Notes: generated by a model not told the origin, from the sequence alone. DNA of 64,000 nucleotides from Clostridia bacterium (GCA_017935325.1 JAGBHV010000087.1:1-64000); one strand, 5' to 3'; shown: positions 43,073-52,414, counted from the stretch's first letter. Program-made: numbers and translations.

Positions 43073-43882
43073 ATGTCAGAAAAGAAATTTACTATCAGAA
43101 GAATCCCGCTTAAAGGATTAAATAATACACGAGACCTGGGCGGTCTTGAAACAACAGACGGCAGAAAAGTAAAAAAACACCGTCTTATCAGAAGCGGTGA
43201 GCTTGCAAAAGCTACAAAAAGTGATATTGATACTTTAAAATACGAATATAAGCTTAAGAAAATTGTTGATTTGCGAACAGATGTTGAAATGGAAAGAAAA
43301 CCCGACCCTGATATATATGAGGTTGATTTTGAACATGTTCCGTTTGTTGATGAGTCAACAGTAGGTATTACAAGAGAAAAAAGTGTTGTATCATCTGCAG
43401 TAAGTATGATAAAATCAATGGAGCAGACACCACATGAGTATATGCAGGGAATGTATCGTGCTCTTGTGTCAGAAAAAAGCTCAATAGAAAATGTCAAGAG
43501 ATTTTTTGAAATTCTGCTTGAAAACGAAGAAGGCTCTGTTCTTTTTCACTGCAGTGCCGGTAAAGACAGGGTAGGTGCAGCAACGGCAATTCTGCTTTCC
43601 TTGCTTGGTGTGGACAGAAAAACAATTATCCGCGATTATCTTGCGACACAGAAGTTCGGTGAAAAGTATAATAAAAAATACGAAACCCTTGCAGCAGTCC
43701 TTTCCAAAAACAAGAGAGTTACTGAATATGCAGGAGTATTTCTGAGCACAAATAAGGATTTCCTTCTGGCTTTCTTTGCGGAGATTGAAGAGAAATATTC
43801 ATCCGTTTCCGAATATGCAAGGATTTGTCTTGGTCTTGACGCAGAAAAGCAGGAAAAATTAAAAGCACTGTATCTTGAATAA
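43073..43882 (+). CDS. Tyrosine/lipid phosphatase (MptpB-like PTP family)
   Basis: The 269-residue cytoplasmic protein opens with GLNNTRDLGGLETTDG, the signature of the atypical PTP family. The catalytic P-loop is HCSAGKDRVG (Cys-x5-Arg) near residue 160, with the Lys-Asp insertion typical of MptpB-like dual protein/phosphoinositide phosphatases. The substrate is unknown. The ATG at 43073 has AGAGGAAG upstream; the earlier frame to 43016 overlaps the promoter. The lipoprotein gene follows closely. Confidence 0.85.
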   Translation: MSEKKFTIRRIPLKGLNNTRDLGGLETTDGRKVKKHRLIRSGELAKATKSDIDTLKYEYKLKKIVDLRTDVEMERKPDPDIYEVDFEHVPFVDESTVGITREKSVVSSAVSMIKSMEQTPHEYMQGMYRALVSEKSSIENVKRFFEILLENEEGSVLFHCSAGKDRVGAATAILLSLLGVDRKTIIRDYLATQKFGEKYNKKYETLAAVLSKNKRVTEYAGVFLSTNKDFLLAFFAEIEEKYSSVSEYARICLGLDAEKQEKLKALYLE

Positions 43883-43893
43883 GGGTGAGAAAA

Positions 43894-44412
43894 ATGAAAA
43901 AAATAATCTGTCTTTTGCTTTGCTTCGCAATGTGTTTTGCTTTTATGTCGTGTTCTTCTGACAAAAAAGAAGAAATAACTGAAGTTGAGCAGCATCTTTC
44001 TGTTGCACCTATTTTAGGTGTTGAAGTTGAAGAGGGCGACAATGTCGGTTTTTATGCGCTTACTAAAAACGGCACATATTCCTGGACGGCTACAGACGAA
44101 AACGGTAAAACTGCCCACACTGAATATGACGGTTATTTCTGTCTTGACGTGGAAAGTCTCTGTACTTTCACAAGAGAGCAGACGGGCGGAAAGGTTACGC
44201 TTCAGCCTACGGGAAGCGTTGTGGATTATAAAATTTATCAGGCACCGCGTGCAGAAATCGAAAGCGACAGAACGCAGATTATTAATGAAAAATATTTAAT
44301 CAGCAACAATTCTCCCACAATCACATTCCCCGAAAGCGGAGAATACTATTACGTTGTAAAAGTAAATTACCTGCAGGGTGAAGTGCTTTACGGATTCTTG
44401 CTTGCAGAGTAA
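43894..44412 (+). CDS. Putative lipoprotein of unknown function
   Basis: The 172-residue protein has a lipoprotein signal: a basic start, the hydrophobic stretch IICLLLCFAMCFAF and a lipobox-like MSCS, with the Cys the likely lipidated residue. The mature part is beta-rich (TYSWTATDENGKTAH and YYYVVKVNYLQGEVLYGF), consistent with a small Ig-like fold. No family was recognised. The ATG at 43894 has AAGGG upstream. It is 11 bases behind the phosphatase gene, so the two are probably cotranscribed. Confidence 0.75.
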   Translation: MKKIICLLLCFAMCFAFMSCSSDKKEEITEVEQHLSVAPILGVEVEEGDNVGFYALTKNGTYSWTATDENGKTAHTEYDGYFCLDVESLCTFTREQTGGKVTLQPTGSVVDYKIYQAPRAEIESDRTQIINEKYLISNNSPTITFPESGEYYYVVKVNYLQGEVLYGFLLAE

Positions 44413-44454
44413 GAAGGCTTCCTTTTAAAACGATAAATCAGTTAAAATAAATGC

Positions 44455-44555
44455 GGAGCTTTCACAAGGAAATTTTTCTTTGAAATGCAAACTTACGGCA
44501 CAATAATGTATTAAAAACCATCGATACGCGATAGCGTTATCGATGGTTTTTGCCT
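44455..44555. repeat. Half copy of the 922-1194 element with strong hairpin
   Basis: Read left to right, this matches the reverse complement of about 1095-1194. It shares AACTTACGGCACA, CGATACGCGA and ATCGATGG, and the surrounding AAGGAA and TTTCTTT blocks. The hairpin AAAACCATCGAT ... ATCGATGGTTTT with flanking A and T runs can stop transcription from both sides. It again lies between convergent genes, the lipoprotein gene and the protease gene. The other inverted-repeat half is missing. Confidence 0.7.
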
Positions 44556-44584
44556 TGTTTTTTACTTTTATATGTTGATTTGCA

Positions 44585-46210
44585 TTATCCTACGGTGATT
44601 TCTTTTTCGCTGTTTTCTGTTTTGACTGTATAATTTCCGCTTTCAAGCACGCAGCTGAGTGTGCCGTCGGATTTTGTTTCGAAAACAAATTCTTTGCCGT
44701 TTTCGCTTATAAAAGTTACTTCCGTTTTACCGTCTGTTTCAATTGAAACATCATGAAAGTTTTCTTTCTGCCTGAGTGCAGCTTCAACTGCAAGCTTTGC
44801 ATTTACCATCGGATAAGCTTTGAAATTCAGGTGTTCAAAGTGTCTGTCTTCTGTAGGGGAAACAATATCTTTTGTATTTGTACAAACAATTTCTTTGATT
44901 TCTTTACCCGTCAGATTCGGATTAACTGACCAGACAAGGGATGCAACACCCGTCACAACGGGGGCTGCCATGGATGTGCCTGATTTGCGCAGATAAGTGT
45001 TATCTTTCGTACAGCTGAAAATTTCACTGCCCGGTGCACAGATATCAACTCTGTCGCCGATATTTGAAGAAGATGATTGCACGTAGCCGTTATCTGTCAG
45101 CTCTGAACTTCCCACAACGATAATTCTGTCAAGCACGTCATTTACCGTCACATTCTTAAACGGAAGAAAAGCGTTTGATTCTGATATTGAACAGAAAAGT
45201 CCGTTCTGCGAAGCATCAACTGCATGGCTTTCTCCGTTGCCGTTACCTGCAGACTGCACAACAACAAAATCATATCCTTTGTTAAGCAGTGAACCCATAG
45301 AATATGAGTAGAGTATGCCGTCGAGATTCGGAACAAAATCAGGGTACTTATAATTTTCATCGCCCATTGAAGCTGAGTTGCCGACAGAGAAATTGATTAC
45401 CTTTGCACCGCCTTTTACAACACGACTCAAAGCCTGCAAAACAGCAAGGTCTGCAATCCACAGTTGACCGTTGCTCGGGCTCCAGTCAACGCATATAAGG
45501 CTTGAATCAGAGCATATTCCGCTTATTCCCACGCCGTTATCCTGTTCTGCGGCAATAATCCCTGCAACGTGAGTGCCGTGGTGGTTAGGCCTGTTTCTTC
45601 TTTTTTCACGTGCTGTAGGAAAAGATATTTTGCCTTTGAGTTCTTCATGCTCTGTGTCAAATCCTCCGTCAACAATACCAATGTTGATGTGGCTGAATAA
45701 TTCTTTATATCCCCATGCAGAGCGAGTGTCCGTAGCTTCAATATGCCAGTTGTTGCCTTCAGGGTTTTCATCGTCCCAATCATAATTCCAATAGTTGTTT
45801 TCGTCATTGAAAGGGTCGTCAGGAGTGTATTGTTCTGCAAGCTTTTTAGCAGGGCAGTAGCTGGCAAATGCAACAGAATCTTTTTTGTTAAGCTCATCGC
45901 AGAGGTTGTTGATTGCGTCAAAATCTTTACCGTCAGTTCTGATTATGTACAAATTGAGTTCTTCAATAATCCCTGCAGTCACGCCACCGTCAGACAAAAG
46001 AACAGAGCATTTTTCAAGAAAACCGGCATCTTCTTCAAATAATAAAAGTATGGTGTCTTTCACATATCCTGCATCGTCAGTGATTTTTGCAATGTCAGAA
46101 TCATTGAGGTTTTCAATGAAAGACGAATTGAAAATGCTTTCAACGTTGATTCCTATTGCAGTACCGAAAGCGGTAATTAAAGAAAGTATAATAGAAATAA
46201 TTTTATTCAT
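44585..46210 (-). CDS. Subtilisin-like (S8) serine protease
   Basis: The 541-residue protein has an N-terminal hydrophobic signal (about residues 1-20). A propeptide-like region with DDAGYVKDTILLLFEED follows, and then the S8 catalytic domain. The triad is Asp in IGIVDGGFDTEH, His in HHGTHVAGI and Ser in SGTSMAAPVVTGVAS. The oxyanion Asn is in VVQSAGNGNGE. A short C-terminal beta domain ends the chain. It is likely a secreted or surface protease for peptide supply or envelope protein processing. The ATG at 46210 has GGAG nine bases upstream; an ATG two codons earlier is too near. The gene is monocistronic. Confidence 0.9.
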   Translation of the reverse strand: MNKIISIILSLITAFGTAIGINVESIFNSSFIENLNDSDIAKITDDAGYVKDTILLLFEEDAGFLEKCSVLLSDGGVTAGIIEELNLYIIRTDGKDFDAINNLCDELNKKDSVAFASYCPAKKLAEQYTPDDPFNDENNYWNYDWDDENPEGNNWHIEATDTRSAWGYKELFSHINIGIVDGGFDTEHEELKGKISFPTAREKRRNRPNHHGTHVAGIIAAEQDNGVGISGICSDSSLICVDWSPSNGQLWIADLAVLQALSRVVKGGAKVINFSVGNSASMGDENYKYPDFVPNLDGILYSYSMGSLLNKGYDFVVVQSAGNGNGESHAVDASQNGLFCSISESNAFLPFKNVTVNDVLDRIIVVGSSELTDNGYVQSSSSNIGDRVDICAPGSEIFSCTKDNTYLRKSGTSMAAPVVTGVASLVWSVNPNLTGKEIKEIVCTNTKDIVSPTEDRHFEHLNFKAYPMVNAKLAVEAALRQKENFHDVSIETDGKTEVTFISENGKEFVFETKSDGTLSCVLESGNYTVKTENSEKEITVG

Positions 46211-46239
46211 AAACATCAACTCCGTTGTATGATGGTTTT

Positions 46240-46268
46240 ATTATAGCAGAATAAAAATAAACCTGCAA
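46240..46268 (-). promoter_or_regulatory. Promoter of the S8 protease gene
   Basis: On the minus strand TTGCAG (46263-46268), a 17-base spacer and TATAAT (46240-46245). The -35 lies inside the hairpin stem that ends the upstream DUF4838 operon. Confidence 0.65.
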
Positions 46269-46290
46269 GAAAATTCCTTGCAGGTTTTGC
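46258..46290 (-). terminator. Terminator of the GH92-DUF4838 operon
   Basis: On the minus strand the arms AACCTGCAAG and CTTGCAGGTT are followed by TATTTTTATT. The stem also carries the -35 element of the protease promoter. Confidence 0.75.
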
Positions 46291-46295
46291 TTCTT

Positions 46296-48191
46296 TTATT
46301 CCCAATTTATTGGTCTGTTTATGAAGTTTATATCTTCCTTATTTGTAGGAAGTGACCAGAATGAAGAAACTTTTGTAATTCCGTGAGCCATAAGTTCATC
46401 GTAAAGCTCTTCCTGTGCCTGCATTCTCAGCGGATTAAGGAAGAAATATTCGCCGAGGAACTGATTTGCTTTGAAGAATTCCCAACTCAACGAATCCGTT
46501 TCAACTCTGAATCTCTGCTCGTCCGTGATATCTGCATTGCAGGCTTTTTTCCAAAGATTATCAAGCTTTGCAATCTGGGGAATTGTGTAATAGCCTGACT
46601 GATAATGCCAGTCAAAGTCAAATGAGTGGGCCGTTGCTTTAATCTGTCCTGTCTGAATGTCGAGAATTTCCTTGATATAAGGTGCTGCATCTTCACCATA
46701 GTAGAAATTCATAAAGTCCATCATATGGTATTCAACGTCTGCGTCAACATCCCACTGAAGTTTTGCGAGGAGATAGTTTCTCAGGTCGTTGAATGCTGCA
46801 TAATGGCCGTCACCGCAGTTGTAAACATAACCTGTAATTCCGATGTCGTGCATATATTTCATTGTGGACTGCATTGTTTCAAAGTTTGAGAAAAACTGTG
46901 CACTGAAAAGGAAGTTGATTGTGTAATCGTAAATATAAGTTCTGTCTGCTATAACTGTCCAGTCTTTGAAATCCTGTGCAATATAATCTTCGTTATCGCC
47001 GTAGATGTTTAAAAATTCGCTTTCAATCTGGTTGTCGTCAATTGCACCGCAAGTGCCGAGAGTGTGGTTTCTGCAGGCGTGATGAAGTTCGCAAAGAACA
47101 GGAACAACGTTTTTGTTGCATTTAAGGGTCAGATCCTTGGGAGGTCTTTCCGTTTCACCGTAAGCGTAGAAGGTGAAAGTGAAGTCCGGAAATTCTTCAT
47201 CAAGTGCATCTGCAAAATTGTTTGTGAAAATAAGTGTGGGAGCAGAAATGCTTCCGTATTTTTCATAAAGAGCCTGGCAGTTTTCGCAGCGGCAGTAATT
47301 TGAGTTATCTTTCTGACCGATGTGAATATGGTCTGACGTTTCTCTTTCGCATTCACGCATATATTTTCTTGCGTTTTCAATGGCAATAGGAAGAACGTCA
47401 GGGTGTGAAAGACACACATGGTCTGTGCTTCTTGTGCCGTCAGGAAGTTGAGCGAAATATTCGGGATGCTCTGCAAAAAGTGCATCAGGCACAAGTCTGT
47501 CAAGAGTTACGTCCCACAAAACATATGTAAGTGCACCGCCGTATTCTTCTGCTTCATTCCAGAAAGAAACGTTAGTTCTGTTTCTTGCTCTGTATTTATC
47601 GTCAGCGTAAGCAGGGCTGTTTCTGCGGATTGCAAATGATGGCTCGTTGAGCACATCCATGTTTGCATCGATAACAAGGTTTTTGCTTTCAGGAACTTTT
47701 TCAAGCCTGGGAGTAAACCAACGTACGCCGAAATAATCTTCAAGCAAAGAATAAGCACCGTAAAGTGTGCCTCTGCTGTCTTCGCCAAAAATTATAAGCT
47801 GTGTTCCGTTTGAATAAAGTCTGAATCCGTCTTCTTTGATTTCGCTTGCATTGAATTCTTTTATAGACTGACCGATTTCGGTTTCGCCTACAATAATCAT
47901 TTTATCTTCTGCTGTTACTTCAGTTTCTTTCTTGATTTCAATCTCTGCACCTGACATTTTTTTAATATAAGTCTGCAATTCTTCTGTTGCAGTTACAATG
48001 CATTCATCAGGATTGTCTTCGGTTACAATAGCAAAATCAGACTTGCCGTCTTTTACAATAAACATTTCTGTTTTTATTTCGGGGGCAACGTGTTTTTCTC
48101 CGCCATAGCTGATGTTCATATCAGCAGGAAAAATTCCGATACTGTAAAACAAAACTTCAATTAAACAAAAAATCGCTTTGATGTACTGCAT
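46296..48191 (-). CDS. DUF4838 family protein (glycoside-hydrolase-like)
   Basis: The 631-residue protein has a short hydrophobic N-terminus (residues 1-22). An N-terminal alpha/beta domain like that of GH20/GH67 enzymes follows (about residues 50-170: ATEELQTYIKKMSGAEIEI and GTLYGAYSLLEDYFGVRWFTP). Then comes a TIM-barrel-like DUF4838 domain (HIGQKDNSNYCRCENCQALY, FADALDEEFPDFTFTFYAY). These proteins are widespread in glycan-using gut bacteria; the reaction is not established. Its start lies 1 base after the stop of GH92, so it is translated by coupling. It probably acts on the same glycan as the GH92 enzyme. The ribosome site is weak. Confidence 0.8.
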   Translation of the reverse strand: MQYIKAIFCLIEVLFYSIGIFPADMNISYGGEKHVAPEIKTEMFIVKDGKSDFAIVTEDNPDECIVTATEELQTYIKKMSGAEIEIKKETEVTAEDKMIIVGETEIGQSIKEFNASEIKEDGFRLYSNGTQLIIFGEDSRGTLYGAYSLLEDYFGVRWFTPRLEKVPESKNLVIDANMDVLNEPSFAIRRNSPAYADDKYRARNRTNVSFWNEAEEYGGALTYVLWDVTLDRLVPDALFAEHPEYFAQLPDGTRSTDHVCLSHPDVLPIAIENARKYMRECERETSDHIHIGQKDNSNYCRCENCQALYEKYGSISAPTLIFTNNFADALDEEFPDFTFTFYAYGETERPPKDLTLKCNKNVVPVLCELHHACRNHTLGTCGAIDDNQIESEFLNIYGDNEDYIAQDFKDWTVIADRTYIYDYTINFLFSAQFFSNFETMQSTMKYMHDIGITGYVYNCGDGHYAAFNDLRNYLLAKLQWDVDADVEYHMMDFMNFYYGEDAAPYIKEILDIQTGQIKATAHSFDFDWHYQSGYYTIPQIAKLDNLWKKACNADITDEQRFRVETDSLSWEFFKANQFLGEYFFLNPLRMQAQEELYDELMAHGITKVSSFWSLPTNKEDINFINRPINWE

Positions 48192-48192
48192 A

Positions 48193-50445
48193 TTAAGATT
48201 CTGAACTCATTGTGAAAACGAGTTCTCCTCCTTTCATAAGTTCTTCATGAGTAATATATGTGCCGTCAAGAACGTTGCCGTTCAATGTTACCTTTTTAAC
48301 GTAGATATTTTTATCTGACTGGTTGTTTGCGGTGATTTTAAGAGTGTTGCCGTTTGCAAGCTTAACTTCCGCTTTATCAATATTCGGCGAACCGATCCAG
48401 TATTTATCAGTACCTGCAAGGGGGTAAAATCCCATTGCGGAGAATACATACCATGCGCTGAGCGTACCACCGTCATCGTTGCCGTCAAGACCGTTTATAT
48501 CAGAGCTGAAACGTTCTTTAAGTGTCCAGCGTACCCATTTCTGTGTTAAGTCTTTTCTGCCTGCGTTTGCAAAAAGGTAAGGAGTGTGGATATCGTGCTG
48601 GTTACCAATCCAGTATCCGTGACCCGGGTCTAAAAATGCACGTGAGGGAGCTGCATCTTCCATAAAATCTTCAAGCTCGGAAACGAAATATTCCTTTGAG
48701 CCGAAAAGTTCAATCATTCCGTCTATATCCTGCAGAGCACTCCATCTCCACTGCCTTGCGCTGCCTTCACAGTAACAGTCGGCATATTTTTTTATCATAA
48801 TTGCATCATAGAATGTTGTGATGTAAGGGTTAAAGTGGCTTTCAAATGAACCGTCAGAATTTCTTGCCTGGAAATATTTTGTTTCGGGGTTGAATGTGTT
48901 TTTATAATACATTGATTTTGCAGTATATTTTTCAGCATCATCTTTTTTGCCCAATGCTTTTGCCAAAGTTGCAATTGCACCGTCTTCCCATGAATATTCA
49001 AGTGTACGGCTTACTGATTCATCGCCCTTTGAAATATCGTTAGGTACGTAACCGTATTGGTTATATTCGTTTACGTAATCTCTGCCGACTTTAGTGTCTT
49101 TTACTTCTGAAGATTTTTTCATATATTCATATGCTGTTTCAACATCAAAATCGGTAAAGCCTTTCAGATAACTTTCTGTAATCACGATGTTTGCAGGGTC
49201 ACCCATCATTGAGCCTGCATAACCTGCGCCCATAGGCCAACGGGGAAGAGCACCTCCTGCTTTTGCCATTTCAACAAGGCTGTGAAGGCAATCATACTGT
49301 ATATCTTCTTCAATAAGTGTGTAAAGTGAATGAGTGTTTCTGCAAGTATCCCACAAAGACATATCACTTCTGTATGTATATCCGTCAGCGGTGTGTACCT
49401 GCTTGTCAAAGCCTAAATATTCACCGTTTAAGTCTGTGAAATTTGTAGGCATTATCATTGCGTGGTAAAGTGCCGTATAGAAAGTTTTTTTGATTTCTTC
49501 GTCTGTGCTTTCAATTTTAACCTGTGAAAGGTGTTTGTCCCATTCATCAACGGTTTTCTGCTGTACACCGTCAAAATCAAGACCTTCAGTTTCTTTCTGC
49601 AGATTCTCGAGTGCATTTTCAACACTTACAAAGCTGATACCCACTTTAACTTCAACGCTTTCGTTTTTGAGAGAGCCGAAGTTGATGTCAACCTTAAGGT
49701 CGTTTTCATCACCTGTGATTTTGCATTCTTTGATTTCTTTGTCAGCTTCAAGTGCAAAATAGCAGGGCAGACCGTCATATCTGTCAGAAAAAGCAGCGTG
49801 CAATTCAGCACCGCCTGTGATAATGCCCGTTTCTGCGTTATATTCTGCAAAGCCTTTGTTTGCATGTCTGTTGTTGAATGCGCTTGTAACATCAAGAGAA
49901 AGACGTGCATCCTCTGAGTGATTGAAGGTATATCTGTGAACACCTGTGTGCTGGTCGGCAGTCATTTCGGCAAGGCAGCCCAGGCTTCTGAGATAAACTG
50001 CATAATAACCGGGTGCAGCAACTTCATTTGCGTGTGAGTAGGGGATTATGCCTGCTTTTTTATTGCCGACGGTGGGTGTAATTCTGAAAATTGCGTAATC
50101 TTCAGCACCTGTGCCTGAAAGCCTTGAGTGGCTGAATCCCATAATGTGACCATGCTCGTAATAGTAACCTGATGTATTTGTTTTTACTATGTAAGCGCCG
50201 CCGATAAAGGATGTGTCAGCACCGAGCCTTACTGCACCGAAAGGAGCGCAGGCTGCAGGGCTTACCATTCCGCAGGTCCACGGAGTACCGCCTGTGCCTG
50301 TAAAGGGGTTTACATACTGAGTGAATTCACCCGTAATCGGTTCGGATATTTCAATCGGTTTTGCCGCAATGCCGCTGAAAGTGCCTGAAAATAGTGTTTC
50401 AATAGCTACGAACAATGCAACAACAATTCTGATAACTTGCCACAT
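48193..50445 (-). CDS. GH92 family exo-mannosidase-type enzyme, Glu-to-Gln at the acid position
   Basis: The 750-residue protein has an N-terminal signal (residues 1-28). The GH92 N-domain includes YVNPFTGTGG, APFGAVRLGADT and GFSHSRLSGTGAEDY. The (alpha/alpha)6 barrel follows with LWDTCRNTH, GYAGSMMGDPANI and GLDGNDDGGTLSAWYVFSAM, where the Asp pair is the catalytic base and calcium/water site. The usual GNEP motif, whose Glu is the acid in alpha-mannosidases, reads GNQ here (Gln616). The same change is known in the Cellulosimicrobium enzyme that removes mannose from mannose-phosphate diesters. This suggests a phosphodiester substrate, such as phosphomannan, rather than plain mannosides. Ribosome site GGGAGG. 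First gene of a two-gene operon. Confidence 0.9.
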   Translation of the reverse strand: MWQVIRIVVALFVAIETLFSGTFSGIAAKPIEISEPITGEFTQYVNPFTGTGGTPWTCGMVSPAACAPFGAVRLGADTSFIGGAYIVKTNTSGYYYEHGHIMGFSHSRLSGTGAEDYAIFRITPTVGNKKAGIIPYSHANEVAAPGYYAVYLRSLGCLAEMTADQHTGVHRYTFNHSEDARLSLDVTSAFNNRHANKGFAEYNAETGIITGGAELHAAFSDRYDGLPCYFALEADKEIKECKITGDENDLKVDINFGSLKNESVEVKVGISFVSVENALENLQKETEGLDFDGVQQKTVDEWDKHLSQVKIESTDEEIKKTFYTALYHAMIMPTNFTDLNGEYLGFDKQVHTADGYTYRSDMSLWDTCRNTHSLYTLIEEDIQYDCLHSLVEMAKAGGALPRWPMGAGYAGSMMGDPANIVITESYLKGFTDFDVETAYEYMKKSSEVKDTKVGRDYVNEYNQYGYVPNDISKGDESVSRTLEYSWEDGAIATLAKALGKKDDAEKYTAKSMYYKNTFNPETKYFQARNSDGSFESHFNPYITTFYDAIMIKKYADCYCEGSARQWRWSALQDIDGMIELFGSKEYFVSELEDFMEDAAPSRAFLDPGHGYWIGNQHDIHTPYLFANAGRKDLTQKWVRWTLKERFSSDINGLDGNDDGGTLSAWYVFSAMGFYPLAGTDKYWIGSPNIDKAEVKLANGNTLKITANNQSDKNIYVKKVTLNGNVLDGTYITHEELMKGGELVFTMSSES

Positions 50446-50558
50446 ACAAAAGCCTCCCGAAAAAATACTTTAAGTTTAATATATATTAGAAAGCAAAAAA
50501 AGTCAATGAGTAAAACGCAATCCCTTGATAACAACATAAAAAATTAATAATTTATGAA

Positions 50559-50587
50559 TTGACATACGCCTTTTTTCATGATAATAT
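50559..50587 (+). promoter_or_regulatory. Strong sigma-A promoter
   Basis: TTGACA (50559-50564), a 17-base spacer and TAATAT (50582-50587), 30 bases before the start at 50618. Confidence 0.75.
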
Positions 50588-50617
50588 TTTTAGGGTCAAA
50601 ATGAAAGGAGAAATATA

Positions 50618-52276
50618 ATGGGAGAAAAATCATTTGTATTGAGTAAAAAAATGATTGCGATTTTAACAGTAGTTTTAGTTGTGGTTGTAGGTGCTGCAAT
50701 TGTAATTGCTTATGCGATAAATAATAAATCAGAAGAGGAAAAACCTCCTGAGGAAGAAAGTACAACTGACTTCCAGCCAATTGATAATGTTGAGGAAAGC
50801 AATGATATTGCACTTTATATAAAAGACAATAAATTATATATGGCAGTTTATCCCAAAGGTGAAATTGCCTGCCTTGCAGATAATTTTTTGGATATTATTC
50901 AGTACTCTGACAATATGGATAAGTATGTTAAAGTTTCTGAAAACGGCAAAAAGGTGTTTTACCTTGATGATACCGAAATGCTCAACGGCAAGCTGTACGG
51001 CACGCTGTACTGCGTTCAGAGTGACAGAAGTCAGGATGAACATCAGAAAATTGCTGAAAAAGTAAGTGAATTCAGAATTCTTGAAGATAAGCATTCTGAT
51101 TCGGTTTCATATCTTGCAGGTGTGAACAATACTTTGTATTTCAGCGATTTGTCAGATAGTGTGGAGATTTCTTCAAGTGTTGCTGATTATGAATTTTTGC
51201 CTGAAAACGAGGCTTTTTACTATAAATCATATAACAACACCCTTTATTACAAAGAAGCGGGCAAACCTGCAGAAACAATTGCAGATAATATTGCGGATTT
51301 TATGATTGCAGAAGAAGAGGGAAGCTGTATCTTTTATAAAACTGAATACAATCAGCTGCAATCAACTGTGTCAGTTTACAAAAAGACAGTAGGTATGTCA
51401 CCTGAACAGATTTCAAGCAGAGTTTCTTCTGATGATTTTGCTGAAGGCAATGTATTCTGTGAATCCGGTGAGGGTTATTACACAAAATATATTGAAGATA
51501 AAGAAACATCATCCATCAAGAATGCCTTGTGTTATTATGACGGCTACTCGGAAACAATTCTTCAGGAATATTTTGTGTCAAAAATCGTATGTCAGACTGA
51601 GCCCGCGGCGATTTTCTGCGATAATGCATCAAGAACATACCTTGCAATTGAGGATAACGTAATTGATATCAGCGATGTGTTACCGGCCCTGAACAGCGAC
51701 AGCTATTATCAGGAACTGAAAGTTGCCGAGGACGGAGCTTTTATGATTGAAATCTGTTTCCGTGCAACAGGTTTAAGTGCTGTTTACAGAATAGTTATTG
51801 AAGACGGTGAAATTGAAGAATCTGAGTTGTATGAAAGCTCTGTTGCGAAAAGCAATGAGGTAAGCATATATACTGATGAAACTTTAGTGTATTATAAGAA
51901 TCTTCAGCCCGGTTCTTACAACGTGACAGCAGCAAATGAAGAACAATGCAGAACAGGCGACCTTTATATAAATAAACAGCTTGTTGCACAGGGTGTGGAT
52001 GCGTACAGAGTCTGTTATTATGAAGAACCGAACCAAGCCTGTTTCTTTACCGGATGGAATACATTGACAAAAACGGGAACACTTAACTTATTCGATGGAG
52101 AAAAGAGTCAGGTCGTTGCAGAAAATGTTTCTCAATATCAGTTTGCGGATAACGGCAGCATTATGTTTGTTAAAGATAACAATTTGTTTATTTATGCAGA
52201 CGGAAAAACAGAAGAGCTTCAGCAGGGTGTCAGCTCTTTGCCTGCTGTTTATAATTCACATTTCTGTGTAAGCTGA
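50618..52276 (+). CDS. Single-pass membrane protein, unknown function
   Basis: The 552-residue protein has one transmembrane segment (about residues 11-34) with a short basic cytoplasmic end. An acidic, Ser/Thr/Pro-containing linker follows (residues 36-60). The extracytoplasmic part has repeated strand pairs of the type NTLYFSDLSDSVEI and NTLYYKEAGKPAETI, which suggests a beta-propeller of the DUF5050/TolB-like kind. No enzyme motif is seen. The gene has its own promoter and terminator, and no functional partner is evident. I do not recognise the family with certainty. Confidence 0.75.
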   Translation: MGEKSFVLSKKMIAILTVVLVVVVGAAIVIAYAINNKSEEEKPPEEESTTDFQPIDNVEESNDIALYIKDNKLYMAVYPKGEIACLADNFLDIIQYSDNMDKYVKVSENGKKVFYLDDTEMLNGKLYGTLYCVQSDRSQDEHQKIAEKVSEFRILEDKHSDSVSYLAGVNNTLYFSDLSDSVEISSSVADYEFLPENEAFYYKSYNNTLYYKEAGKPAETIADNIADFMIAEEEGSCIFYKTEYNQLQSTVSVYKKTVGMSPEQISSRVSSDDFAEGNVFCESGEGYYTKYIEDKETSSIKNALCYYDGYSETILQEYFVSKIVCQTEPAAIFCDNASRTYLAIEDNVIDISDVLPALNSDSYYQELKVAEDGAFMIEICFRATGLSAVYRIVIEDGEIEESELYESSVAKSNEVSIYTDETLVYYKNLQPGSYNVTAANEEQCRTGDLYINKQLVAQGVDAYRVCYYEEPNQACFFTGWNTLTKTGTLNLFDGEKSQVVAENVSQYQFADNGSIMFVKDNNLFIYADGKTEELQQGVSSLPAVYNSHFCVS

Positions 52277-52296
52277 TTGTGATGACAAAAAATTAT

Positions 52297-52327
52297 TCAG
52301 GTGGTGTATAAATGCCACCTGATTTTT
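52297..52327 (+). terminator. Intrinsic terminator
   Basis: The arms TCAGGTGG and CCACCTGA enclose a 10-base loop and are followed by TTTTTG. Confidence 0.75.
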
Positions 52328-52350
52328 GTTTGCGGATTTTAATAAAACAC

Positions 52351-52379
52351 TTGTAAATAAGGCGTAAAAGTAGTATAAT
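52351..52379 (+). promoter_or_regulatory. Sigma-A promoter of typA
   Basis: TTGTAA (52351-52356), a 17-base spacer and TATAAT (52374-52379). It supports a start downstream of 52400. Confidence 0.65.
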
Positions 52380-52414
52380 ATTAATTTGTAAAATTGTCTA
52401 TGAAGGTGAAAAAC

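Noticed and set aside
48215..48240. Strong AAAGGAGGAG ribosome-site-like sequence before the DUF4838 gene
   Set aside because: It encodes Lys-Gly-Gly-Glu at the end of GH92 and is over 30 bases from the start; an in-frame stop excludes a nearer start.
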